64,000 nt of DNA, taken from NCBI GenBank assembly GCA_038229915.1, contig JBBRNY010000002.1, positions 4,922 to 68,921 of the forward strand. The letters are read 5' to 3'. Under the pieces are notes generated by a model, which made no database searches, was not told the DNA's origin, and saw nothing but the letters and a program-made list of their open reading frames with translations. The stretch is from JAFDZW01 sp038229915. Its GTDB lineage: Bacteria; Bacteroidota; Ignavibacteria; Palsa-1295. Below, in pieces: positions 45,970 through 53,569 of the stretch (position 1 is the first letter of the stretch; the number at the start of each line of letters is the position of its first letter). The position numbers and the translations under genes are program-made.

Positions 45970-46452
45970 ATGAAATACTCGCTCTACATACTTTTTGCGT
46001 TCTTGCTTCTTGCCAATGGCTGTGACAAAGGGTTAGCCCCGCCGCCGCCCGAGCAGGTGACCTCGCTGAGCGGCTCGGTGCATTTTACGGGTGTTTTTCC
46101 CCCCTGCGACTCGGTAAAAATACTTGCGGTGGTGCTTTCGCAACGTGCTGCGCCATTTTCGGTAGGCGATATCATTGCCGAGTTTAACAAGACGATCTTT
46201 ATCAATCAACTTACTTCCTGTTCGTTCAAGGATACTTCGTTTTCGTTTACGCTAAAACCAGGGCTGTATAATTATCTCGGTGTTGCACAAAATTATGGTG
46301 ATAGTCTCTTAAAAGATTGGCGTATCGTTGGCTTTGCTCATGATGCGCTTGACTCGGCTATTCATTATGATCTAAAAACGGGTGACCATCCGAACAACAT
46401 TATTTTACGAGTTCGTTTTGATTCACTATCGCGTCAGCCGTTTATTCAATGA
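45970..46452 (+). CDS. Putative lipoprotein of unknown function
   Basis: 160 residues with a good lipobox (LLANGC, Cys18) and a short proline-rich linker (GLAPPPPEQ). The rest looks like a beta-sandwich that I do not recognise. Its TGA overlaps the ATG of the TonB receptor gene (ATGA), so the two are translated together; it may be a surface-lipoprotein partner of that receptor (inference). Confidence 0.75.
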   Translation: MKYSLYILFAFLLLANGCDKGLAPPPPEQVTSLSGSVHFTGVFPPCDSVKILAVVLSQRAAPFSVGDIIAEFNKTIFINQLTSCSFKDTSFSFTLKPGLYNYLGVAQNYGDSLLKDWRIVGFAHDALDSAIHYDLKTGDHPNNIILRVRFDSLSRQPFIQ

Positions 46453-48635
46453 TGCGATACGTCTATATATTGATAGTAATTGCCGCGTTGATCGGCGATG
46501 CTTCGGCACAGCGTATTATCAGTGGCGTGATTCGATACAAAACCAATCACGAACCGATCGCCGGTGCGACCGTCTCGATCGAAGATAACAACAAACACAT
46601 CATCCGATCGCAAAGCACTCACGCCAACGGTACGTTCAAGATCTTCCGTGCTGATAGTGCGGTGTATATTTCTTTTAATGCGTATGGGTGCGAGTTTACG
46701 CGTATTGTTGTCAGTGATACGAATTATTATGAAGTAGAAATTAACGTTACCAGCAAACGCGTTGATGATATTGTGGTTACTGCCGAACGATATGTGACGG
46801 CGGTACAAGACGTGCCGGTCTCGGTTGCTGTCGTAAAAGAGGAAGAATTGTTGTCGCGTGCACCTGTTGCGATCGACGATGCGTTGCGTTGGGTGCCCGG
46901 AGTGACGGTGACAGAATCCCAAGTCAATATTCGTGGCTCCTCAGGTTACGGGCGTGGTGTTGGCTCGCGAGTGTTATTTTTACTTGATGGAATGCCGTTG
47001 CTTGCGGCTGATAATGGCGACATAAAATTTGATATTTTGCCCGCGATGGATATTTCACGCATCGAAGTCGTGAAGGGTGCAGGCTCTGCGTTATATGGCT
47101 CAAGTGCACTTGGTGGGGTGATCAATCTCATTACTCGCGAGCCGACCGATACGATGCGTAAGGCATTCACAGCATTTGGGGGCATCTATGACCAACCTAT
47201 ATATGATCAATGGCGAGTGCCCGAACTCAAGCGTCGCTTTGCTTCGCTCGAACTTGGCTCTGCAGGTAAGGTCGGCGATGTCGGCATCTTGGGGAGCGCT
47301 GTCTATCGTCGGAATGAAGGCTATCGTCTTGGTGATGATTCGTACAAAGAAGAAGGTTTTTTGAAAGTGACAGCGCCCGTATCGTCACACGCAAAACTTA
47401 CGACTTCGGTAATTATAGCAAATGAAGATCACGGCGGCTGGCTCTATTGGAAAAATCTTTCAAATGCACTATTACCGTCCGACTCTCTCGGTGCTGTCAA
47501 CGGGCGAATTCATTCATTCAAAGCAAATTTACAATCGTCGTTGAATATTACGACCGAATCAATTAGCCATAGCATCCGCACCGACATTTATTTCACGCAT
47601 TTCTCGACCGACCCATCAACCCCTGGCGGACCCGAAGGTGCGCACTCGAATGCGACGAATTATTCGCTTGAGTATAATGTGAATGTTGATCTGGCCGAGC
47701 ATATTTTTCTTACATCAGGGTTGATCGGCAACTATCAAAACGTCTCGTCCGATCTCTTTAACGATCATCACGGGCTTTCGCTTGCATATTTGTTGCAGGC
47801 GGAGTATAAGATAAATTTATTGACGCTGACCGCAGGAATTCGCGCCGATGCTATACGATATGACACTGCATCGTGGTTGGGGAATATTTCGCCGAAACTT
47901 GGCGCGAGTTACCGCCTGAGTGATGAGATCTCGCTTCGAGCTTCATTTGGCACAGGCTTTCGCGCCCCGACCATCAGCGAGCAATATATCGATCAAGTCT
48001 TTAGCGGTTTTCCGGTAAAGCCGAATCCGTCGCTCACACCGGAGCGGAGTTATTCGACCGAGATAGGCGCGGCATATCGCGATGACCATTGGTATCTTGA
48101 TGGAGCGGTGTTTTATTCGCGCTTTAGTCAGTTGATCGAGCCGAGATTTACTTCGAGCAGCACCACTTCGTTCATCCAATTTCAAAATGTGACCGATGCC
48201 GAGATATTTGGTCATGAAGAAGTGCTGGAGTATTTTCCGTTTGGTAATAATACGCTCACGGCAAGAATAGGATATACGTATGTCTTCCCACAAAATCGGG
48301 TGACGAAAGAAATTTTAGAGTTTCGGCCGCGACATTTGTTTCAATCACGATTATCTTGCGAGATCGGCTCGCTGTCGCTTTCGGCAGATTTCCGTTATAT
48401 CAGCAAATACGAAACAGTCGATCCGGTGCTGATACAGCAAGTGCCTGATGGGGACGTGCGAGTAGATGCTTACGTACTCGATGGCAGAATTTCGTTTGCG
48501 TTCGATCATTTGATAGCAGTACCCGTAAAATTGACCTTTCAGGTGCAGAATCTTCTCAATTATTATTACGTAGAGATCGTAGGGAATGTCGCACCACTGA
48601 GAAATTTTTCATTGCGAGTAGAGACGGTGTTTTAG
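46449..48635 (+). CDS. TonB-dependent outer-membrane receptor
   Basis: 728 residues: signal peptide ending DASAQ, carboxypeptidase-regulatory-like domain (about 22-95), plug (VVTAERYVTAVQDVPV, VNIRGSSGYGRGVGSRVLFLLDGMP, RIEVVKGAGSALYGSSALGGVINLIT), barrel, and C-terminal RVETVF. The plug resembles siderophore/cobalamin-type receptors such as BtuB and FepA more than SusC. The ligand is unknown. It is coupled to the upstream lipoprotein and lies 23 bases before the TatD fusion gene. Confidence 0.92.
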   Translation: MMRYVYILIVIAALIGDASAQRIISGVIRYKTNHEPIAGATVSIEDNNKHIIRSQSTHANGTFKIFRADSAVYISFNAYGCEFTRIVVSDTNYYEVEINVTSKRVDDIVVTAERYVTAVQDVPVSVAVVKEEELLSRAPVAIDDALRWVPGVTVTESQVNIRGSSGYGRGVGSRVLFLLDGMPLLAADNGDIKFDILPAMDISRIEVVKGAGSALYGSSALGGVINLITREPTDTMRKAFTAFGGIYDQPIYDQWRVPELKRRFASLELGSAGKVGDVGILGSAVYRRNEGYRLGDDSYKEEGFLKVTAPVSSHAKLTTSVIIANEDHGGWLYWKNLSNALLPSDSLGAVNGRIHSFKANLQSSLNITTESISHSIRTDIYFTHFSTDPSTPGGPEGAHSNATNYSLEYNVNVDLAEHIFLTSGLIGNYQNVSSDLFNDHHGLSLAYLLQAEYKINLLTLTAGIRADAIRYDTASWLGNISPKLGASYRLSDEISLRASFGTGFRAPTISEQYIDQVFSGFPVKPNPSLTPERSYSTEIGAAYRDDHWYLDGAVFYSRFSQLIEPRFTSSSTTSFIQFQNVTDAEIFGHEEVLEYFPFGNNTLTARIGYTYVFPQNRVTKEILEFRPRHLFQSRLSCEIGSLSLSADFRYISKYETVDPVLIQQVPDGDVRVDAYVLDGRISFAFDHLIAVPVKLTFQVQNLLNYYYVEIVGNVAPLRNFSLRVETVF

Positions 48636-48658
48636 AATTAGAACTTAGTTATTTTAGA

Positions 48659-50440
48659 ATGATCGATACACATTGCCATATACAGACCGACCAGTTTGAT
48701 AACGACCGCGAGCAGGTCATTGCCGATGCAATGACAGCAGGGGTTGAAGGATTTATCGTGCCCGCTATTGACTTTGAGAGTTTTGATGCAACGCTTGATA
48801 TTGCACGATCGCATCCCAATGTTTGGTGCGCTCTGGGGATTCATCCGCATAGCTCGGCGCAGTGGAATGATGATGTGCGTTCGCGTATAAAAGAAGAAAT
48901 TGCGAAGAACCCGAAAGTCGTCGCCATCGGTGAGATCGGGCTTGACTTTTATTATGACTTTGCACCTCGTGATGTCGAACTCAAAGCATTTCGTGAACAG
49001 ATCGAACTGGCGATAGAGCTTGAAAAGCCGATCATCATTCATACTCGCGATTCTATTGACGAAACCATTGAAATTGTGAGCGAATATTATGCACATAAAC
49101 CACAAACGAGCGGTTTTGGACAATTTCATTGTTTTTCGGGGAGTCCTGAACAAGCCGAACGTGTTGCTTCTTTAGGATTTGCGGTGAGCTTTACGGGTAA
49201 TATTACGTTTAAGAACTCGTCACTTGCCGAAACGGTGCTCGCGACGCCGCTTGAGTCAATCTTAATTGAGACCGATTCGCCGTATTTAGCACCCGTCCCG
49301 TATCGGGGCAAACGAAATATGCCGGCGTATGTGCCGCTGGTAGCAAAAAAGATCGCCGAACTGAAACAACGAGAACTATCAGAGATAATGCAGATCACAA
49401 CTGAAAACGCAAAAAGAATTTTCCGACTCGCATTTGTTGCTACCGTGCTTCTTGGTGGGCTATTGTGCACAAGCACCGAACGTGCGCAAGCGCAGCCGGG
49501 CAGCCGTCCGCCCGATTCGGTAATGACCAAAGACCGTCGCGAAGCCGAGGAGATGATCCGTCGTCAGCGTGAAGTGCTCGAGCGCGAACAAGACAAGCGC
49601 CGCCAAGACTCGATCAAAACAGCGCAAGAAGAGGATCTGGAAATTCAGAAGGAAATGCGCGATCAAGCGCGGAAAGATTCGATCAAGACCGCCGAAAGAA
49701 TTCAAGATGAAGAACGTACGCGTCTCAAGGCCCAAACACCTATTGTCTGGAAGGCGATCGGCGTTGGCGGTGCTATCGGTATCGGTAATCTTTCCGAACT
49801 CAGCCAGGGCTTTCGTCGAACGTTGGTACCGACCTCGGTACTCGCAAGCTCGTTCCAGATAGGCACGCAACTCAGCCGTGTGATCGACCTCGAATTTTCG
49901 TATAATACCTTTACCGTTAGTGATAATCTGATCCCTGACAACTTATACCGTTCAGGCGATTCATCGGCACTTGCCCCTTTTGATGCACTCCATCCGCCGG
50001 TGAAGCCATATATTGTGCCAACTCAGGAGTCTATCAAAACATCCTATCTTTCGTTCGATATTCGCTTTGTGATCAACCCTCGTTCGCCACTGAAATTCTA
50101 TACAGGGTTAGGATATAATTATGTGACTATTACGAATAGTCAGGATTATTTTAAAGTAGATTCTGTAACCGGCAAGTCATCTTCGATCACCGCGACGAAC
50201 TCCTTTAATCGTGGCGGCATCAAAGTCATGTTCGGTGCACGATATGATTTCGAGGTTGGTAGTAGTTTTATTGTCACGCCGTTTGCCCAGATCGGCGCAT
50301 CGTTCTTGTTTAATAATCCATCGCAGGTCGAGCAGCGTATCTATGATTTTCAAGTCCCGGCAGATCTGATCACCTTTACCCATCTCAAGGTCGGAGCGAC
50401 TGTCTATTTCGGATGGTTTAGCACCAAGAGGTATCAGTAA
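48659..50440 (+). CDS. TatD-family metal-dependent DNase continuing in frame into a signal peptide and outer-membrane barrel domain
   Basis: One open frame of 593 residues. Residues 1-257 are a full TatD hydrolase with all metal ligands (His5, His7, Glu92, His128, His157, Asp206) and its usual C-terminal end NAKRIFRL. Without a stop the frame continues into a hydrophobic stretch (about 258-272) and AQAQP, which together with KRIFRL form a typical signal peptide. A charged coiled coil with repeated DSIKTAQ/DSIKTAE units (about 290-345) and a beta-barrel of about 240 residues follow. An internal ATG at 49388 (Met244) could start the barrel protein alone. Either a real fusion, two overlapping products, or a sequence error that removed a stop. 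Confidence 0.85.
   Translation: MIDTHCHIQTDQFDNDREQVIADAMTAGVEGFIVPAIDFESFDATLDIARSHPNVWCALGIHPHSSAQWNDDVRSRIKEEIAKNPKVVAIGEIGLDFYYDFAPRDVELKAFREQIELAIELEKPIIIHTRDSIDETIEIVSEYYAHKPQTSGFGQFHCFSGSPEQAERVASLGFAVSFTGNITFKNSSLAETVLATPLESILIETDSPYLAPVPYRGKRNMPAYVPLVAKKIAELKQRELSEIMQITTENAKRIFRLAFVATVLLGGLLCTSTERAQAQPGSRPPDSVMTKDRREAEEMIRRQREVLEREQDKRRQDSIKTAQEEDLEIQKEMRDQARKDSIKTAERIQDEERTRLKAQTPIVWKAIGVGGAIGIGNLSELSQGFRRTLVPTSVLASSFQIGTQLSRVIDLEFSYNTFTVSDNLIPDNLYRSGDSSALAPFDALHPPVKPYIVPTQESIKTSYLSFDIRFVINPRSPLKFYTGLGYNYVTITNSQDYFKVDSVTGKSSSITATNSFNRGGIKVMFGARYDFEVGSSFIVTPFAQIGASFLFNNPSQVEQRIYDFQVPADLITFTHLKVGATVYFGWFSTKRYQ
49388..50440 (+). CDS. Possible internal-start product: exported outer-membrane barrel protein with coiled coil
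   Basis: From ATG 49388, in frame with tatD, a 350-residue protein would begin MQITTENAKRIFRL and use the tatD tail as its positively charged n-region, then a hydrophobic core and an AQA-Q cleavage site. The mature protein has a coiled coil and a barrel resembling OmpW/OmpA-type porin-like proteins (GLGYNYVTI, FVTPFAQIGASFLF). Start choice is inference; no Shine-Dalgarno site is visible. Listed separately because a cytosolic nuclease with an internal signal peptide is hard to localise. Confidence 0.4.
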   Translation: MQITTENAKRIFRLAFVATVLLGGLLCTSTERAQAQPGSRPPDSVMTKDRREAEEMIRRQREVLEREQDKRRQDSIKTAQEEDLEIQKEMRDQARKDSIKTAERIQDEERTRLKAQTPIVWKAIGVGGAIGIGNLSELSQGFRRTLVPTSVLASSFQIGTQLSRVIDLEFSYNTFTVSDNLIPDNLYRSGDSSALAPFDALHPPVKPYIVPTQESIKTSYLSFDIRFVINPRSPLKFYTGLGYNYVTITNSQDYFKVDSVTGKSSSITATNSFNRGGIKVMFGARYDFEVGSSFIVTPFAQIGASFLFNNPSQVEQRIYDFQVPADLITFTHLKVGATVYFGWFSTKRYQ

Positions 50441-50441
50441 G

Positions 50442-52736
50442 ATGGACTCTGACTATACAACCATTCCTTCTGATGAACCTGCTCTCGACGACGAGTTGGC
50501 AGAGTCTGTACAATCGGAAACAGTACCACCGGTATTGATCGAAACAACATCGGAAGAGCTGTATCAACAGAAGCTTGCCGAGTTGTTGGAAGCCTGCCGC
50601 GCCAATCTTCGCAAGTATGACGAAGCTTTAATAGCCAAAGCCTTTCGATTGAGCTACGATGCTCATAAAAATGACCGCCGTGCCTCCGGCGAGCCGTATT
50701 TCTTGCATCCGTTCGAAGTGGCGATGATCTGCGTCAAAGAAATACCGCTTGACGACGTTTCTGTTGTGTGTTCATTGCTCCATGATGTAGTTGAAGACAC
50801 TGTTTATACTCTCGATGAGATTCGCGAAGAATTTGGCGATACGATAGCCGAGATCGTTGACGGCGCGACGAAGATCAGCGATATTTTTCGGTCGCGCGAA
50901 ATAACCCAAGCAGAAAGCTATCGCAAACTCTTGATCTCGATGGTCAATGATGTTCGCGTGATGTTGGTGAAGTTTGCAGATCGTTTGCATAATATGCGGA
51001 CGATCGAATATCTTTCGCCCGAGCGTCAGCTCAGAATGGCGAAAGAGACGCTCGATATTTATGCGCCGTTTGCACATCGGTTCGGTTTGGCGAAGATCAA
51101 GTGGGAAATGGAGGACTTATCCTTCAAGGTATTAAACCGCGAAGCGTATGACGACCTGAAACGCCAACTAACTGAGTCGCGTGTGAGCCGCGAGTCATAT
51201 ATCGCCGATATGATAGCCCCCGTAAAAGAAGCGCTTGAGCACGAGGGGATGAAGTTCGAGGTGATCGGGCGACCGAAACATATCTTCTCGATCTACAACA
51301 AACTTATTCGCACGGGCAAAAACTTTAACGATCTTTACGATCTGTTCGCTATTCGTATTATCATTGATACGAAGAATGATAACGACTGCTTCTCGGTCTA
51401 TGGCATTGTCAGCTCGGTCTATACACCCGTGCCCGAGCGATTTAAGAACTATATCTCTGTCCCCAAAAAGAACGGATACCAGTCTATTCATACGACGGTC
51501 GTTGGTCCTGGCGGTAAGATGGTCGAAGTGCAGATCCGCACAAAAGGTATGCAAGAAATTGCGGAAAAGGGCGTTGCCGCACATTGGAAATATAAGGAGC
51601 AGATCACCAAGACCGACCCCGAAATTGAAGAATGGGTTCGTTGGGTGAGCGATCTTTTCGAAGATCAGGACGACGACGATGCACCAAAAGCCTTGATGGA
51701 AAGCTTTAAGCTCAATCTCTATCAAGATGAAATTTATGTTTTTACGCCTAAGGGTGATCTGAGGATTCTCCCGAAAGGTGCAACGATCGTTGATTTTGCA
51801 TTTGATATTCATACTCAAGTGGGTATCAGAACCATCGGCGCAAAAGTCAATGGCAAGATCACACCGCTTCATAGTAAACTCCGTTCCGGCGATCAGGTCG
51901 AGATCATCACCTCGAAAGTACAAACACCAAATCCTGATTGGGAGCAATTTGTCGCGACTCATAAGGCGCGGAATCAGATACGAAAGTTTATTAACGAAGA
52001 GCACCGCGCGAAAATAAATCGCGGTAGGGAGCTCTTCAATAAAAAACTTGCAAAAGCAAAGATCCATGTCAATGATGACACCATAGCAAAATTTGCGGGC
52101 GCAACCAATCATGGGAATATCGGCAAACTCTATCTTGCGCTTGCCGAAGAGCGCGTAAGAGCTGAAGATATCATCACGACGCTTCGCGATTGGCTCAAGC
52201 CAGATAGCAGCGAGCAGAAAAAAGATGACGCTCCGACGGTGCCGCACGATGCACCGTATATCGAAGAGTCTCGCAAGCAAACGGGAATCTTGATACAGGG
52301 AAGACGCGATGACTTGCTCTATAGTTATGCAAAATGCTGCAACCCGGTGCCTGGTGATGACGTGATCGGGTTGGTGACCATCGGCGAAGGCGTGAAGATC
52401 CATCGCCGCGAATGCAAGAATATGAAATTTATAGAATCGGACGAGCGCAGGGCACGCATGATAGATGTCGAGTGGCCCAGCACCGAAGAGAATGCAGATT
52501 ATCTCGTGGGCATTCATATTTCCGGCGAAGACCGCCCGGGAATGATCAGCGATCTGACGCACGTGATCTCGACCTACAACAACACGAACATCCGCTCGTT
52601 CAGTATCGACTCACACGACCAAATGTTTGACGGCAAAATGACGGTGTTCGTTAATAATACCTATCACTTAGCACGATTGATCGAAAAATTGCGACAGGTT
52701 CGCGGCGTTACTAATGCAGTACGATATGAGCAATAA
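50442..52736 (+). CDS. Bifunctional (p)ppGpp synthetase/hydrolase (RelA/SpoT family)
   Basis: 764 residues with the full Rel layout. The hydrolase HD domain is intact (His89, HD at 114-115, ED at 118-119, and FADRLHNMRT with Asp180 and Asn184). The synthetase domain spans about 270-420 (YDLFAIRIII, NGYQSIHTTVVGP, EKGVAAHWKYKE). TGS follows (about 435-500), then a zinc-finger-like CCNPVPGD segment and a C-terminal ACT domain. The motif that separates bifunctional from synthetase-only enzymes reads RFKN (residues 333-336), close to the bifunctional RxKD form. It is the stringent-response regulator. It starts 1 base after the TatD fusion gene and overlaps ruvX. Confidence 0.95.
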   Translation: MDSDYTTIPSDEPALDDELAESVQSETVPPVLIETTSEELYQQKLAELLEACRANLRKYDEALIAKAFRLSYDAHKNDRRASGEPYFLHPFEVAMICVKEIPLDDVSVVCSLLHDVVEDTVYTLDEIREEFGDTIAEIVDGATKISDIFRSREITQAESYRKLLISMVNDVRVMLVKFADRLHNMRTIEYLSPERQLRMAKETLDIYAPFAHRFGLAKIKWEMEDLSFKVLNREAYDDLKRQLTESRVSRESYIADMIAPVKEALEHEGMKFEVIGRPKHIFSIYNKLIRTGKNFNDLYDLFAIRIIIDTKNDNDCFSVYGIVSSVYTPVPERFKNYISVPKKNGYQSIHTTVVGPGGKMVEVQIRTKGMQEIAEKGVAAHWKYKEQITKTDPEIEEWVRWVSDLFEDQDDDDAPKALMESFKLNLYQDEIYVFTPKGDLRILPKGATIVDFAFDIHTQVGIRTIGAKVNGKITPLHSKLRSGDQVEIITSKVQTPNPDWEQFVATHKARNQIRKFINEEHRAKINRGRELFNKKLAKAKIHVNDDTIAKFAGATNHGNIGKLYLALAEERVRAEDIITTLRDWLKPDSSEQKKDDAPTVPHDAPYIEESRKQTGILIQGRRDDLLYSYAKCCNPVPGDDVIGLVTIGEGVKIHRRECKNMKFIESDERRARMIDVEWPSTEENADYLVGIHISGEDRPGMISDLTHVISTYNNTNIRSFSIDSHDQMFDGKMTVFVNNTYHLARLIEKLRQVRGVTNAVRYEQ

Positions 52737-53154
52737 GCGCAAAGTTTTGGCAATAGACTATGGCACCAAACGTATCGGTTTGGCGATCAGCGATGAATTG
52801 CGAATGCTCGCAAGACCGATCGGGATCATTGAACAATCGGGAAAAGCCATTGCTGATCTGCTTGCACTGATCGAAAAAGAACAGGTTGGCTGTGTGTTGC
52901 TCGGTTTGCCGACCTCTCTCAATGGCTCCGATAGCGAAATGACAAAGCAAGTCCGTTCATTTGGCGAAAAGCTTTTTGCAAAGCTTGATGCGTTAGAAAT
53001 AGAGCATCATTTTCATGACGAACGCCTGACCAGCATTATGGCAGCAGGGAACATCCTCACTCAAGGCCTCCCCAAAAACAAGCGCCAACAAAAATATCGA
53101 CACGACGAAGAAGCCGCAAGAATAGTACTACAAGAGTTTTTGGATTCGAAATAA
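52726..53154 (+). CDS. ruvX: Putative pre-16S rRNA nuclease / Holliday junction resolvase-like protein (YqgF/RuvX)
   Basis: ATG at 52726 (142 residues) lies inside the relA/spoT end, overlapping it by 11 bases. The RNase H-like fold has AIDYGTKRIGLAISD at the N-terminus, LLGLPTSLNGSDS in the middle, DERLTS and a C-terminal DEEAARIVLQEFL block with the conserved acidic residues. The family processes the 5' end of 16S rRNA. It is the last gene of the tight run from 45970. Confidence 0.93.
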   Translation: MSNKRKVLAIDYGTKRIGLAISDELRMLARPIGIIEQSGKAIADLLALIEKEQVGCVLLGLPTSLNGSDSEMTKQVRSFGEKLFAKLDALEIEHHFHDERLTSIMAAGNILTQGLPKNKRQQKYRHDEEAARIVLQEFLDSK

Positions 53155-53172
53155 TCTCCGGTAATTAATCCC

Positions 53173-53271
53173 CGTAGGGGCACGCCGCTGGCGTGCCCGC
53201 TAAACACACTTGAATTTTATGCAAAACCTCTGGATTCACGGGGACGGGTATGCCAGCGGCATACCCCTACG
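53173..53271. repeat. Inverted pair of GC-rich palindromic units
   Basis: Two 27-base arms (53173-53199 and 53245-53271) are inverted copies of each other with compensating changes (cac/gtg versus tat/ata), and each arm is itself a hairpin of 9 bp with a 3-base loop. Base changes that keep pairing suggest the fold is under selection. It occupies the first part of the 415-base gap 53155-53569. Confidence 0.85.
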
Positions 53272-53342
53272 ATTATGCACATTTCCTCAAAATCAGTCAG
53301 TTGATGAGAGTCACCCATCATTTGTATGGAAAACAATACGTT

Positions 53343-53380
53343 AAAAAAACGAAAACCCGCTAAAACGAATTTTAACGGGC
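53343..53380 (-). terminator. Minus-strand Rho-independent terminator
   Basis: Read on the minus strand: a 10-bp stem with one mismatch (53356-53365 with 53370-53379), 4-base loop, then ttttcgttttttt. No gene on the minus strand upstream of it is apparent, so it may end a small or antisense RNA. Confidence 0.5.
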
Positions 53381-53395
53381 TTCCTGGAGGTCACT

Positions 53396-53443
53396 ATGAA
53401 ACACACAGAACGTGAGACTGAAGTGTTGGTGAGACACTTATAA
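53396..53443 (+). CDS. Possible 15-residue peptide with a perfect Shine-Dalgarno site
   Basis: GGAGGT at 53386-53391 is followed 4 bases later by ATG and a 15-codon frame (product MKHTERETEVLVRHL). Such a strong ribosome site is exceptional in this window. The peptide is charged, has no membrane segment and ends 126 bases before the serine hydrolase gene. It may be a real microprotein, a leader, or an accidental match within a minus-strand small RNA. The rest of the gap to 53569 shows nothing else. Confidence 0.3.
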   Translation: MKHTERETEVLVRHL

Positions 53444-53569
53444 CTTATCTTACAACATTTGTGCCACAATGTTTCATTTATTGAATATATATTGCTTAAG
53501 TTGTAATAATATCAAGGGAACAGATCCCCAGAATTTTCTTTTTTAAGAGTATCATTCTCAACACATCCT

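Noticed and set aside
51195..52562. 455-codon minus-strand open frame inside relA/spoT
   Set aside because: Long only because the sense strand is coding; no signal peptide, domain or start context, and the sense gene has intact catalytic motifs throughout.
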